Assembly: GCF_028502605.1 (NCBI RefSeq)
Contig: NW_026611593.1
Span: forward strand, 2,480,001 to 2,544,000
Source of the DNA: Trichoderma breve
Taxonomy: Eukaryota; Ascomycota; Sordariomycetes; Hypocreales; Hypocreaceae
Reading direction: 5' to 3'
DNA: 64,000 nt
Below the pieces are notes generated by a model. It ran no database searches. It was not told the origin of the DNA and saw only the letters and a list, made by a program, of their open reading frames with translations. Of this stretch, positions 48,119 to 59,905 are shown one piece after another; positions within the stretch are counted from its first letter, which is position 1, and every line of letters begins with the position of its first letter. The translations under genes were made by a program, and so were the position numbers.

Positions 48119-50020
48119 TTATATCCAGCGCTTCAATCTCGCCACGGTAATCATGAGAATGCAGAGAACAGCCATGAAGCCGATGACACCAAAGAATGGA
48201 CCGAGGCTTTCGCCCCCTCCGAACGGCACCTTGACGTTCATTCCAAACACACCGCTGACCAAGTTGAGCGGGACGAGAATGGATCCAAGCATGGTGATTT
48301 TGCTCAGCACCCGGTTCGTGTCGGTACCCTGGGAGATGCTGTTGATTGACAAGGTAGCCAGGTAATTGCTGTGGGCGCGAGACAGAATCTTTTCAAAGTG
48401 GCCCAAGTTGGTCGCCATGGTCACAACGTGATCCTGAATGTCACCGAGATACATGCCAATGTCCATGTGCGGCGTCACTTGGTAGTTTTCGTTACAGCGC
48501 TTGGTGAATCCGCGGAGGACGTCAGCCTTGCCGCCCAAGAGTCGCAGGAGGGCCATGCAATTCTTCCGCACCCGTCCAATAGACCGCAGGAACGTGTTTG
48601 AATCGTCGTACCGCATGACAAACACTTCGTCTTCTATGGCGTCGGCTTCAATCTCAATCTGGTTGATAACAGGGGCGAAACTATCAACAATGTTGTCACT
48701 ACCGCCACATTGTTAGACTACCTACATATTGAATGTGAAAAAAGGAGGCGTTGTGAAAACTTACATCAAGGCGTAGCAGATCCAGTCGCTGCTGAGAGAA
48801 ACATAGTCCTTAAGGGCCGTAATTCTCTTGCGCACCTCCGAAGCATGAGAGTTGGGCGTAAAGCTGAAGCTGAGCGTTCCTTCTCTGAACACAATGACAT
48901 AGATGTTGAAAGGCTCGTATTCTTTCCCATCAGGTTCGTCCACAACATTAAACGACCGGAAGCACGCAAAATAGTACGACGGGAAAAGCTCAATCTTCTC
49001 TCGGGCTTCCTGAGTGACAATATCTTCAATGGTCAGGGGGTGAACGCCAAAGGCCTTGCAAAGGCCGTACACTTCTGCCTTTGTGGCATGATTGACATTG
49101 AGCCACCAGACACCGCCATCCTCGTCCTCTGGAAGTTCAAACAGTCCTCGGATATCCTCTCCCGGGAGGACGAGATCGGCCATCTCTGCGGCGTGAATTG
49201 TCGACTCCCATGCGGAAGAGAAGAAGCTGAAGCGTGTGTTGTCAACCGGAGGCTTCTGCTGCTGGAGCTTGGGAGGAGAAACACCTTCCGTGAACACCTT
49301 CTCGTTAGACATGGAGTCGTCAGAGGGAATCTCGAGGATATCGCCGTCCACCGTCACCATCTGTGCCGGCTTCGGTAAAGTAGACGTGCGTCGCAAGTCC
49401 CTGAAGCTCTCTGAGGCTTGAACCTCTGCTCGGGCAGCTCGTTCAGCCCGCTCTTCAGCCATAAAGTCCTCAAGATACTCGAAATCGATCCGGAGGTCGT
49501 GCTGCTTGGGATGCTTCTCCTGGAGAGGATAGCAGACATCTTCTTCGGCGGTCTTGTTGGTGAGGAAGCTCCTGGCATCGGCTTCTCCAGCATTACTGCG
49601 ATGGCTCCGTCGGCTAGAGATGGACATGGCACGGCCAAGGACTTCCTCAACCTCGTCCCTTCCTCCAGAAAAGGACATCTCGCGCTCTCTTCGTCGAGCC
49701 TCGGCGAACGCTTTGACCGAATTCGGAGGCGAAATGGATCTACCATCCAGCGACGATTCCACCGTTGGGCGACGGCCGTGTCGCGGCGGAGGCTGGACAT
49801 CTCCCTCTTCGTCGAGGATGGCCTCTTCAAAATCACGGATTCTAACCGCCGCGTTGCCGGGCTCGGACTCGAGATGGCGAGCGCCGTACAAACTGTCGAA
49901 AGTTCCACGGCGCGGTCGCTCAGCTCGTTGAGCGGCTGAATGCTGTCGGTGGTCGTCAAGTTCAGGGACGGGGGCATCGTAGCCTCCCGCGTCGGGGAAC
50001 GTTTCCTCGTGCTCAGACAT
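48119..50020 (-). CDS. CorA-type magnesium transporter (Mnr2/Alr1 group)
   Basis: Two exons, 50020-48765 and 48698-48119, with a 66-nt intron, give 611 aa; the join restores SSDWICYALIDNIVDSFAPV. A long hydrophilic N-terminus (about 1-290) is charged and probably cytosolic. The CorA funnel follows (WWLNVNHATKAEVYGLCKAFGVHPLTIEDI, EKIELFPSYYFACFRSF in pieces). At the C-terminus two membrane helices flank the signature GMN (571-573): ILVPLNLVSGVFGMN and FFGVIGFMAVLCILMITV. CorA proteins form pentameric magnesium channels; the fungal Alr1/Mnr2 branch acts at plasma or vacuolar membrane (family knowledge). The short final tail (ARLKRWI) is typical. Which membrane is used cannot be decided. Confidence 0.93.
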
Positions 50021-52395
50021 GGTGAAGAATCTGGTTTATCGAAAGGGACAAGAGCGGTCTGAATCGAATCGAAACTAAACTAACACCGCGCAACTCGGAC
50101 GAAGCCTGCTGGCAACTCTAAGGGTTCTTGGACATAGTTTGGCAATGGTTTCTCTGACGCTTTAAGCCTGGGACAGGCTGTCAAGGGCCCTCTCGGCGCG
50201 GCAGAGGCGCGCCGAGTAGTTGGTTTGGAACAAAACGAAGACCCCTGGGTCTGTAGATGGTATTTCCCCCGTCTTTTGTAGCTGATGGAGCTACGGTAAA
50301 AGGTGAAGGGAAAATGCGGTATTGGCGAGCGAACAACTATCAGAAGGCCAACTTATGGGGGTTCTTTGTTGACTCCGCTATAGACCCAGCAGCCGGGTCC
50401 AAGGAGCGAGGGGAAGATAACGACCGGGGAGGCGAGTTGAGCCAACTTGAAGGTTTTCGGGGTCAAGTCTGCGATGCGCAGAAGCGAAGCTTTTCGGGGA
50501 CCCTACGGCGGGTTTATGACTGCACAGCGGCTATGCGATGCCTATCGAGCTATCGAAGATATGGCGAAAAATGGTCCTTTCTTTGAAGGATTGGTGGTGG
50601 TGAGTAAAAAGGAGATTCTCCGAGTCTCGTCTCTTTTCGTTTGCGGCGAAGGGAAAAGGGCTGATGTGTGCGCCGCAAGGAGAAACGACGGGGTTTATAC
50701 GCTATCACCTTAGCGAAAAAAAGGACTTGACTTGTTGCAAAGGCCCGAGAAGACGCGTCAAGGGCAGATTAAATTAGGGAGAATAAAGGCATCAAAAATG
50801 GTGCCTTTGGCTGATAATAAAAAAGAAGAAGAGGGTTTGTAAAGAGAACAAAGCCAAACAGCAAGGAACCCGTTATTAGCCTTTTGGGCGAGGAGACGAA
50901 ATTTTCCCTTTTAGCGGTGCCCGCCGCCACGAAAATCAGCTGGTGGTCGCTAAGCTGGTTTGGCCAGACCGAAGAGCGCTGCGTTTTGGGGGGCCAAAAA
51001 AAACTTGGTGCTGGCGGGGAGAAATTTTTACTGTACGAAAGTCGGAGGACAAAGGTTCCGTGGTACTGGATTGGGGCACTAGGGGAACGGACTTGGACTT
51101 GGACCATGTTAAGGTTCTCACGTGTACCATATGATGCTATTATCCGGACAAGAGTATATTCTCATCCGTCGCTCTCCCCTTGCCAGTACCTGCTACCAGT
51201 CCTCAACGGTTTTCCCAGCGAGCGCCACCCGGTAGCTTGTCGCTCACGGCACGTTTCGGCCTGCCAATGGGGAGAACCAGAGCAGTTTTGGGGGCATATG
51301 CAGGTGCAGGGCGGGATTAAATCGGTTTGCGATGTTCTGATCGTCAAAGATTTATGTAACTTGTCCAGCAAACTCGATTGCAGGTCCAATAGGGCTTGTG
51401 ATACACACAATCTTTAGCTGCGAGACAAGCATGTGAAAGCTCCAGAACGCTGCTATTCGGACAACGGCACGGATCCTTAGTATACTGCTATAATTCCCTC
51501 TCATCAGAGCTCCCTCCCCGGATGGAGTTTGCCGTGCAAGTAAAATAGCTCTCGAAAATGCTCAATGGGCGGATATTGTCCCCCGAAAATGATCGTCTCA
51601 ATCACTTGCAGAAGCTGAGAAGCATTGGTGCTACAGACATACGTCAAGGTGCCCTGATTGCCACCGCAAGCACTGTGCGCTGCCAAGGTTCTGCATCATC
51701 TCCGCTCTCGCTTGCTGGACGCATCCCTGCTTGGAAATGATGGATACGGAGCAGCCCATCTCTCGGAAGATTTGATGGACTGACCGAAAAAATCTCCTTA
51801 ATAACTATGTGGCCGAGTCAATTGCATCACAGCTGCAGAAGTTGTACTCACCTGTTGCTTCAGCACGAGCACTTCATTGCTCTACATAGCTCTGGAGCAG
51901 ATCCCACGAGTCAGAGTCTCACTAAAAACTTATGAGATAGAAATAGCATCCACGGAATAGTACGATGACTCAGTATTACATACCACATGTCACAAATACC
52001 AATACATGACACGCGTATATCGCTTCGAAAAAAAAAAAAAAGGAAAAGGGAGGAAAAATCTCACCAGGATGCATCATCATGTCTTCCTTCAGACCCCAAA
52101 TTCAAATGCAGTCAATGCAGTCCAGGTTAGGTCCCCAACAGTGACATGAGCTCGCACCGCCACACTTCCCCAGGCTGAGGCCCCACCATCTTCCCAGTCC
52201 GGAGATTTGCGCCACATGCATCACCTCCAAAGACGTGTCTACTATTACGGGCATGCAATCGCTCGGCAGACATCGTTAACTGCTTCGATTCCGCGCTCGC
52301 CCGCCAAGTCCTTCTGAGATTCCGCCCCGACACACGATCCCACACGAGGAAAAGCGGATTGAATAAAGGCCGTCGAAGGAGAAGCATCACGCAAC
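50021..52395. other. 2.4-kb divergent intergenic block between the magnesium transporter and SPC1
   Basis: Both promoters lie here. Open frames at 50257-50586, 50447-50713 and 50884-51417 on the + strand have no recognisable domain and overlap in different frames, so I treat them as chance. A 14-A run sits at 52028-52041. No RNA gene found. Confidence 0.5.
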
Positions 52396-52796
52396 ATGGC
52401 GGAGGAGATCCTGGACAAAGTTCGGGATGTGGTGGAGGGCCAAATTGTCAGGACACCAGCATCCCATCTACCGAAGCGAACATCGGCTAACTGATTGTAC
52501 CATGATAGGACTTCGAGGGCCAGCGACGAGCAGAAGGACTTGCCACTCTATTTCTTGCACTGACAGGCGTATGAATGACCCCCTCCAGCCTTGAATTGAC
52601 TACAATGCTTACAATTTCCAAGCTCATCGCATTCAACGTCGGATACGTACTACAAGACATCGTCAAATGCCTATATGTTGGACTGGGAGGAACGGTCTTG
52701 ACATTTCTCATTATCATTCCGCCGTGGCCGTTCTATAACAAGAACCCGGTCAAGTGGCTGCCTATCGGATCTGCGTTTAACACGGGCGGGACATGA
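52396..52796 (+). CDS. SPC1: Signal peptidase complex subunit 1 (Spc1/SPCS1)
   Basis: Three exons, 52396-52446, 52509-52568 and 52623-52796, give 94 aa. The joined protein has the family pattern: MAEEILDKVRDVVEGQ, then IDFEGQRRAEGLATLF, a first membrane helix through GLIAFNVGYVLQD, a second at LYVGLGGTVLTFLIIIPPWPFYN, and KNPVKWLP at the cytosolic end. Spc1 is a non-catalytic ER subunit of signal peptidase that helps exclude membrane segments from cleavage (family knowledge). The first intron has a weak donor, GTCAGG, but a good CTAAC branch and TAG acceptor; this is the only phase that keeps QIDFEGQ. The exons are too short to be seen as one ORF. Stops of SPC1 and RBX1 are 156 bp apart. Confidence 0.92.
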
Positions 52797-52952
52797 CGAC
52801 TGGATAACGCCGCTCTGAGCAGGCCCCGGCGTTTTGTCACGTTGTCAAAATCAGCATGTAGCTTAAATCTTTCCGAAATCATGTGCCACATTTCCCCTTG
52901 TCCATGTCGTGATATCGTTCCTTGCTTTTGCTTCCCGTTCCGCCTGCTCCGT

Positions 52953-53474
<522 letters not shown>

Positions 53475-54871
53475 GTTCGGATAGCTCGTGATCTCTCAAG
53501 AAAGGTCTGGCAGTGACGATGGTTCCGTGGTATCGCAGTGTCGCGATAGGGATGTATGAGTGCGAGGACGTGTAAACGAGTAAACGAGGGGAGTAGTCGA
53601 GCTCTTGGGACTCGATGGATGACCTGTGCGGCTCTGGTTAGCTATCAAGGTCCGTCGTAGCCTAATGTTAGTCCTGCAGTTACTCGCCTCAAGCAACGCC
53701 GCAAGAAATGCTGCTGATTAAGCCTTGTCACCGGATGCAGCAGCCCTTGGATAAACCGGAACTGCGAGCTAAGAAATGGGGTCTGAGACAAAGGCTGCAG
53801 AGATAAAGAAGAAGAAAAATGCCGAAGAAACACCAAAATCCTGCTGCTGTTGCTGGGCTTTTTGCAGATGTTGTAATCGTGCAATTGCTGTACGGGACTC
53901 GAGTTACTGAGGTAAGGCTAATCGCAGCGAGGGGCACGCTTTGATAGCGGGCCGGGTACCAGTAGCAGGCGTAATGGATTCGCAGTTACTGCTGGCACTA
54001 GCAGCCGAGTGCCCTGCGGGTTGCGAAGATGTACAGTCAGCGTTGTCAGCGTGCGTGAGGAGACCTCTGGGCTACTTTGCGGCTCTGGATGCTTCTCTCC
54101 GCCGTTGCTGAGCCAGCCAATGACGACAAAGGCAGCCTAAGAGTAAACACCAAGGCGTAATGCAAGTCGCTGTGTAACAAAGACGTCAAACCCAACTTTG
54201 GGGTACTAGAAACTCTAATTCACTGAGGGTATTTACTTCGTAGATTAAGAAAATATACTCATAAGAAGAAGTATAAGGACAGATATTGGAGCTTCTGTAT
54301 TGATTTATTCTTTGTGTCCTTTATCTCTTTACTTTCTCATCCAAGAACTCACACAAAGCGCACCACTTTAACAAAGCCAGCCCTCTGCAAGCGCTGCATG
54401 TAGGTACTTCGGCGGCTGCCGACCGGAACAAAACGGAGGTTTCGTCTTAGTAGCGGTACCCATGCGCCCACGCAAAATTCGCCATGGCTCCAGTAGCGGT
54501 ACCTCCAGCTCCCCATTTCCAGCTGACAACGCATGCATGCCCAAGTCTTAGTGCCATGAAGGTAAGGAACCACCGGGGCTGAAGTCTTCCGCAACTATCA
54601 ACTCCATTCCAGAGCAAACGCATCATGAGCACTGCCCAAAGCATTTAGTTTTAATCATCTTCCTCCCCCTCCCGGCCGTTCCACCTCGCATCCTCGCATT
54701 CATCACCGAATAGACGAGATCCCCTGGCCCTTCACGTGATTGTCTGCCAACCGAATCGAAGTCTGTGGGCAGTGTTTTCACTTGTCTACCAGCAACAGAC
54801 GACGACGGTCCTTTGTACTCGACCTCGAGCAAACGAAAGAATCATCAGATCGACACACAACTTCAGATCCA
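53475..54871. promoter_or_regulatory. Divergent region between RBX1 and the PNRC/EDC1-like gene
   Basis: About 1.4 kb. The frame of the downstream protein stays open back to about 54740 but contains no ATG before 54872, so that part is leader. Small open frames on the reverse strand (54349-54832) show no domain. Confidence 0.5.
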
Positions 54872-55999
54872 ATGGAAGCCCACGCATCACCGAACAAGAC
54901 CACGACAAATCGTCGCAGGCATCCTAGAGGCAAGCCTGCCCCTCTCAAAGCCTATGCGTCAGAGAACGACGCCGCTAGCTACGGAGCCTCTCCCCATCAC
55001 CACCACAAGACGCCTCAAACTCCAAAAAAGATACTCTCTGCTTCCCCTGCACTAGCGGAAAACTATAATGCGCAGGCTGGCGGCAAGCAACGAAACCGTA
55101 GCAACAAACCCAAGGGCAAAGTCGACGCTGCCTCTCCCAACTATCACCTGAGCAACAACCAGTCGCCTCCTAGAACGTCGCCGACCTCGAAGCCTGGTGC
55201 CAGCGCAGCGTTTGCTGGTGCGACCTTTCATGCCTCGCCTGCTCCAGCCGACCTCCCCATTCCGAGCTTTCTAAAGTCCAACAGCGAGTCCCCGATGGTG
55301 CGAAAGAACAGGGGCGTCGTCCCACAACCATCCCCTCCGGCTACCGACTCAGAGGCACCTACGCCGTATCGACCCGCCTCTGCGTCCCAGCATCGCGAAT
55401 CTCCTCTCGACTTCATGTTCCGAGCCCACAGAGAAGAAAGGGCCCGGCAGCAGTCTGACAACACTGCTGGCCCGGCCTCGTTGCTGGCCGGCGTCATGTC
55501 TCCACCACACTACACGGACACACCCCTCTCCCCGTCCTCGTCCAACCTGGCACAGAACCGCCGTGCATACAGCCGACAGTCCTCTGGAGGCGTTGAGATC
55601 TTTGAACTGGATGGTACCGGAAGCCAACAGCTCGGCCCACCATTTTCGGCTCCCTACCAGGATCGGATCAACGCTGCTCGCAGTTTCGCCTCAGGCCCCC
55701 CTACTGCCCACACGACTCCTCAACACACTCCAAGCGCCAACAGCAGCACGACGGCTGAGGATCCTACTGCAGCTCTCAAGAGGTTCCTATTCTCTCCTCA
55801 GCCGTCCACAACATCAACCCCATCCGCTGCCAACCTACCCCCGCGCAACCCCGAGTACTTCCCCAACAACCAAGTAGACAGCTCGGGCTATGATAGCGCA
55901 GGCAGCATCCAGGCCATGGAGAACGATCTTCGACGGATTTTAAAGTTAGATATGGTTTCCGAGGGTCCGCCAGCCGAGCGGAGACTTTTTACTCGTTAA
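54872..55999 (+). CDS. Proline/serine-rich PNRC/EDC1-like protein
   Basis: A single exon of 375 aa from 54872, the first ATG in this frame. The protein is largely disordered, rich in Ser, Pro, Ala and Asn, with basic patches near the start (NRRRHPRGKPAPLKAY, KQRNRSNKPKGK). The one recognisable element is FAGATFHASPAPADLPIPSF (114-133), which matches the short linear motif of PNRC2 and yeast Edc1 that binds and activates the Dcp1-Dcp2 mRNA decapping enzyme (family knowledge). Further downstream LDFMFRAHREERARQ, LKRFLFSP and the final ENDLRRILKLDM look like short helices or binding motifs. A decapping role is therefore inferred from the motif, not proved. Ends ERRLFTR. Confidence 0.8.
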   Translation: MEAHASPNKTTTNRRRHPRGKPAPLKAYASENDAASYGASPHHHHKTPQTPKKILSASPALAENYNAQAGGKQRNRSNKPKGKVDAASPNYHLSNNQSPPRTSPTSKPGASAAFAGATFHASPAPADLPIPSFLKSNSESPMVRKNRGVVPQPSPPATDSEAPTPYRPASASQHRESPLDFMFRAHREERARQQSDNTAGPASLLAGVMSPPHYTDTPLSPSSSNLAQNRRAYSRQSSGGVEIFELDGTGSQQLGPPFSAPYQDRINAARSFASGPPTAHTTPQHTPSANSSTTAEDPTAALKRFLFSPQPSTTSTPSAANLPPRNPEYFPNNQVDSSGYDSAGSIQAMENDLRRILKLDMVSEGPPAERRLFTR

Positions 56000-57161
56000 T
56001 TGCGATTGACTTTTTCCCAATTTCTTTTTGCCTTGCATTTTCAACAAATATCGCTTCTTTATTTCCCATCTCGGGTGATATATCATTGCTGCGGCTCACT
56101 GGGAAACGGTACCAAACATGCCCTTTCCCTCCTTTTCTTTGCTATGTCTTTTGCATCATCCTAGAACGGGATACAGTACGGCTGCCTACCTACGGCTTTC
56201 GGGAGCACACCAAGGGTTTGTGTGTGTGTGTGTCTGTGTGTGGTTTGACTCTATGCAAGCTTTCGTTTCCTTTCTTTTGTTTCTTTTCAAACGGCCAAGG
56301 AGAAACTTGCATCGAAGATGCTTTGGGCGCAAGCAGGAGGGTGGATTTGCATATCAACTATGGTTTTTAAACTTTTTCTGTTCTATTTTTACACGGTACT
56401 TGGGAGGGATTTGACTCTGGATGTTACAAGAACATGTAACCTTGCATCAGGACGAAGATTTTTTTCTTGCTTTGGGGCTTGACTATGTTCTGGTTTTCAT
56501 GATACCCGAGGAGTCATGGGCGGAATGCTGGCAGGCTACCAGACGAAATCTTTTAGCACAGGCAGCGATTCTGACGCTTTCTTGTGCTGTTTGCTTTTTT
56601 CATCTTTTTTGTTTTCCCCACGTTTGTTGTTTATTGACTGCTTTCCAAGCTTCCTCTTTTCTTTGTTCACAGGCATTGGGAGGATTTTGACGGAATGGGT
56701 TCATTGGGCTGGGGCGGAGTTGTTTATGACAATTCCTCCTTTTGCCGTCTGCTTTTCATGTTTCAGCTGCTCTTTTCTCGATCTTACTTGTTCATTACTT
56801 TCGTTAACTTGGTCTTTTTATTTGTCTCTCCTTTTGCTTCTTAGTTTGTCCTTAGCGGGATGATGTTTTGATATGATCATCTGTATGCTTAGGCTCAGCA
56901 TTCATTTTACGTACATCACTCGTTTTATCTCAATGTCTTTTTGCATGAGTGGCGTGGCAGGGCGTAGATAGCATTGTGATTTGAGCTTTGCATTTCCAAA
57001 TGCGAGCTTGTTGCATGACATTTCACTTTGCATTGCAATAACTTTCCACATTGCATCTTCTTCCATCGTACTGAGCGTTTTATTCTTCCATATATATGTG
57101 TAGAGGAGGGAGATGACGAATTTGCCATTGCTATTTCATATCTACTCAGCGAATTTACTTT
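56000..57161. other. Convergent intergenic stretch, T-rich 3' UTR
   Basis: About 1.16 kb between stop codons. The + strand is T-rich over most of its length (56120-56860), typical of a long 3' UTR of the PNRC/EDC1-like gene. It includes a TG microsatellite. Confidence 0.5.
56219..56242 (+). repeat. (TG)n microsatellite
   Basis: About a dozen TG units with one interruption (TGTCTG). In the probable 3' UTR. Confidence 0.9.
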
Positions 57162-59111
57162 CTAGACGGCCTTTTGCTTTCTCCTCTTCTTTTCTTCGCG
57201 CGAGAAGAGTTTTCCGTGGGAGACTAGGAGGTACTTTACGAAGAAGTCTTGGGCGAAGTCGTCGAATTTTGTGTATGTTGCGCCGAGGCGGTAGGCGGCT
57301 GCTATGCCGCTGATGCAGGCGACTTCGTGCATGTTCTGTTGTTGTTTTATATTTGTTAGCGATGTTGCTGTATTGTTTCTCTTTCATCTTCTACTTGGAG
57401 TTGCTGTGCATTGTGATATGTGGCTATAAGATGATGTGTATATATATAAAAAGGGAGAGAAGGGGGGAATTGTTAATAGAAGGCGAGGGATCAGACATAC
57501 CACTAGAGTCCATGATCCAGCGAAATAGGTGTTATTGTGTCCCTGAAGGAACATGACACCCGGGACAACGCGGACATAATGCTGCCAACGATGGCCGAGC
57601 TGATGCCACCAGTTGAGCTTGATAATTTTGGACTCGTCAATGCCGTCGATGGTCCAAAGATCACTCTTTCGTTTATCGAGGAAGATGGTCTGATAGACTG
57701 GTTCAGGGGGCGTTTCAGACGGGACGGATGCTTGGTTTTCTTTGAATTGGTGTTGGTAGTTGCTGCAGTTGAAAGACATTTCGATGAGTCGTGGGTTTTG
57801 CTGATATGTGTACGTGTAATACATGGGATCAAAAGATCGATGCTGTGAACCAGAACCGGAACCAGAGCCAGAGGCATAACCAAGAGTAGGAGAATCTCCC
57901 TTAGCGGACGAGATTTGGTGGCATTGAGCTTCTGATTTGGGCTCTCCGCACAGCTCGGGCTTGAAGCGAGTTTCGTACTGCTTCGTGAAATAATCAGAGT
58001 CGTGGTGGGTGACTGTGAGGTCGTCGTAGAAGGATGCGCCGCCGAGGACTAGTTTCTCGCGCCAGGTTGCTGATTTTCCTAGGATGCGGAGGGCGTCGTC
58101 GGCGAGGACGCATAGGACGAGGTTGTCAAAGTGTTCCGTTGTGATGTTGTCGGTGCTGTTATCTTTAATGACGAGATCGACTCCTTTTTTGGATCGTGAT
58201 GGGATGCTTTGGACCTCGGTGTCGGTTCTGATGGAGACGCCCTTTGCTACGAGATCACTCTTCCATGTGTCGTAAAAATTGTGTAAACAGTCAAACGAGT
58301 ACATGGTGGGTTGATTCGGCAGCAGAGTATCAGCATCGTAATCCCAAAGCTTCATGTTAGGATCGTTAAACAGCCGCTCAACAATGGCAGCGGGAACGTT
58401 TGCCGTCTGATTCCCCGTTCCGAGAAACAGGGCAATGAGCGGATAAACCATCTTGTCGCCAAAGTCCTTGCTGAAGAAGAAGAGGCGAAGCATGATTGAG
58501 ATGGGCAACAGGCCGAGGACGGGCATGGTCCATTTGACGACCTTGAGGAAGACGCCGAATCGCTTGATGTCGGAGGAGTGCTGGGCGACGAGTTTGCTGG
58601 GGAAGCAGTTTGTCCAGAAGCCTGATTGGCCTTTGCCGAAGGAGACTTGGAGCTGGAGAGGTTGGGCTGGGAAGCCGTATTGGTTGAAGAAGTTGAAGGT
58701 GTGTTTGAAGATCTGGGAGAGATGAGTTTGTTAGTTAACTAGCACCGAGTGAGATAAATTGTGTAATAATGAATGATGTAAATGAGTATAAGAAGGATGA
58801 GCTAACTTGAGATCCTCCTTGAACTCCATTGTTCATCCATGATGCACCGAATCTTTTTTCATCGAGGGGGATGGACGTTGCTTGGCCTCCTACAACGCTG
58901 TTCTTTTCGAGAAGCGTAACCTTGAAGTCTTCGGGGTGATTGGCTAGAGTTGCAGCACAAGACTATAGAAGAAGATGTAAATTAGTTTTCATATATAAAA
59001 ACTTATACAGGGGGAATGAATATGTGAGTTTGGCTGTTTTACCATGCCTGCAGCGCCGCCTCCAACAATGACAATGTGGCGCGGCGTCTTGGTTTGGTTG
59101 CGAGAAGACAT
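57162..59111 (-). CDS. FAD-dependent amine-oxidase-like oxidoreductase
   Basis: Four exons in coding order: 59111-59043, 58962-58807, 58712-57501, 57335-57162; 536 aa, all introns in phase 0. The N-terminus RHIVIVGGGAAGMSCAATLA is a classic FAD-binding Rossmann motif and VTLLEKNSVVGGQATS the matching ribose-binding acid and amine-oxidase GG motif. A hydrophobic stretch (WTMPVLGLLPISIMLRLFFF) near residue 150 may be a membrane-associated helix. The C-terminal FAD motif reads YFAGSWTLVNMHEVACISGI. It fits the family of predicted NAD/FAD-binding proteins (COG2907-like) with unknown substrate; bacterial members often neighbour fatty-acid cyclopropanation genes, but none is present here. A (Gly-Ser) run GSGSGSGS lies in the middle. 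The second intron has a GTTAGC donor. Confidence 0.85.
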
Positions 59112-59905
59112 TTTCACCGTCTGGAGGTAAGATAATATGGACAACTATATATTTTGAGAGCGTATTATGGTTAAATAGTATAACGAAAATGTTAAATTAC
59201 GGACAGTAAAGGGGTTTTGATTTATATGATTTGAGACGAGGCTTCGTGGACGTCATTGTCCGATGCGCGTGTCGTCCAAGGCGCCGCCATGATCGGAAAC
59301 CTTGTCAAGCAAGGGAGGGGGAAAATGCATGACGGCTCTATCCAACCACTGATTGATTCTCTTTTAGTAGCCTATCTAATAGTAAAATAATTACATGTGT
59401 TGGCAATTTCAAAGCAAGGAGGTTCTAATGCTATATTTTTCACGCTCACATGCTAATTACAAGTGCGTGCATCTGCGTGTATGCGTGTTAGTCAATCTAC
59501 GTTCACAAGCTCCAAAACCCTCGAATAACCAACTACAAGCCCCCAACGCAAACAGCCTCATTAAGCTATCAATTCATCCGTCGCTGTAAATTCAATGCCT
59601 CACAAATGACAAACCCATTTCATCCGCTCCAATTGAAGCCCCCTAAATAGCTCTTCTCGCCCTGCATTCAACTCACTGCACAGCAACCCAAGAAACACCC
59701 CCCACGTGACAGCGCGCCTGCCTGATTCACGCAACAGGAAAGACAGGGATCACGCCGTGACTGACGCAAACGATCACGACCAAAATCACGTTAACAAATG
59801 CGGTGAAATTTTTTTGGCCCCCAAGTTGGATCAATAAGCTTGGTTCAACGACATTCCGGGTGCGACATATTGTGCTCACTTCTTTGTTTTCGACCGCATT
59901 GAGAC
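59112..59905. promoter_or_regulatory. Divergent promoter between the FAD oxidoreductase and TDP1
   Basis: 794 bp between the two start codons. A/T-rich near the oxidoreductase start, C-rich from 59510 to 59760. Nothing specific can be assigned. Confidence 0.5.

Noticed and set aside
50884..51417. 177-codon open frame on the + strand
   Set aside because: No recognisable motif; overlaps other open frames of equal quality; looks like chance in a promoter region.
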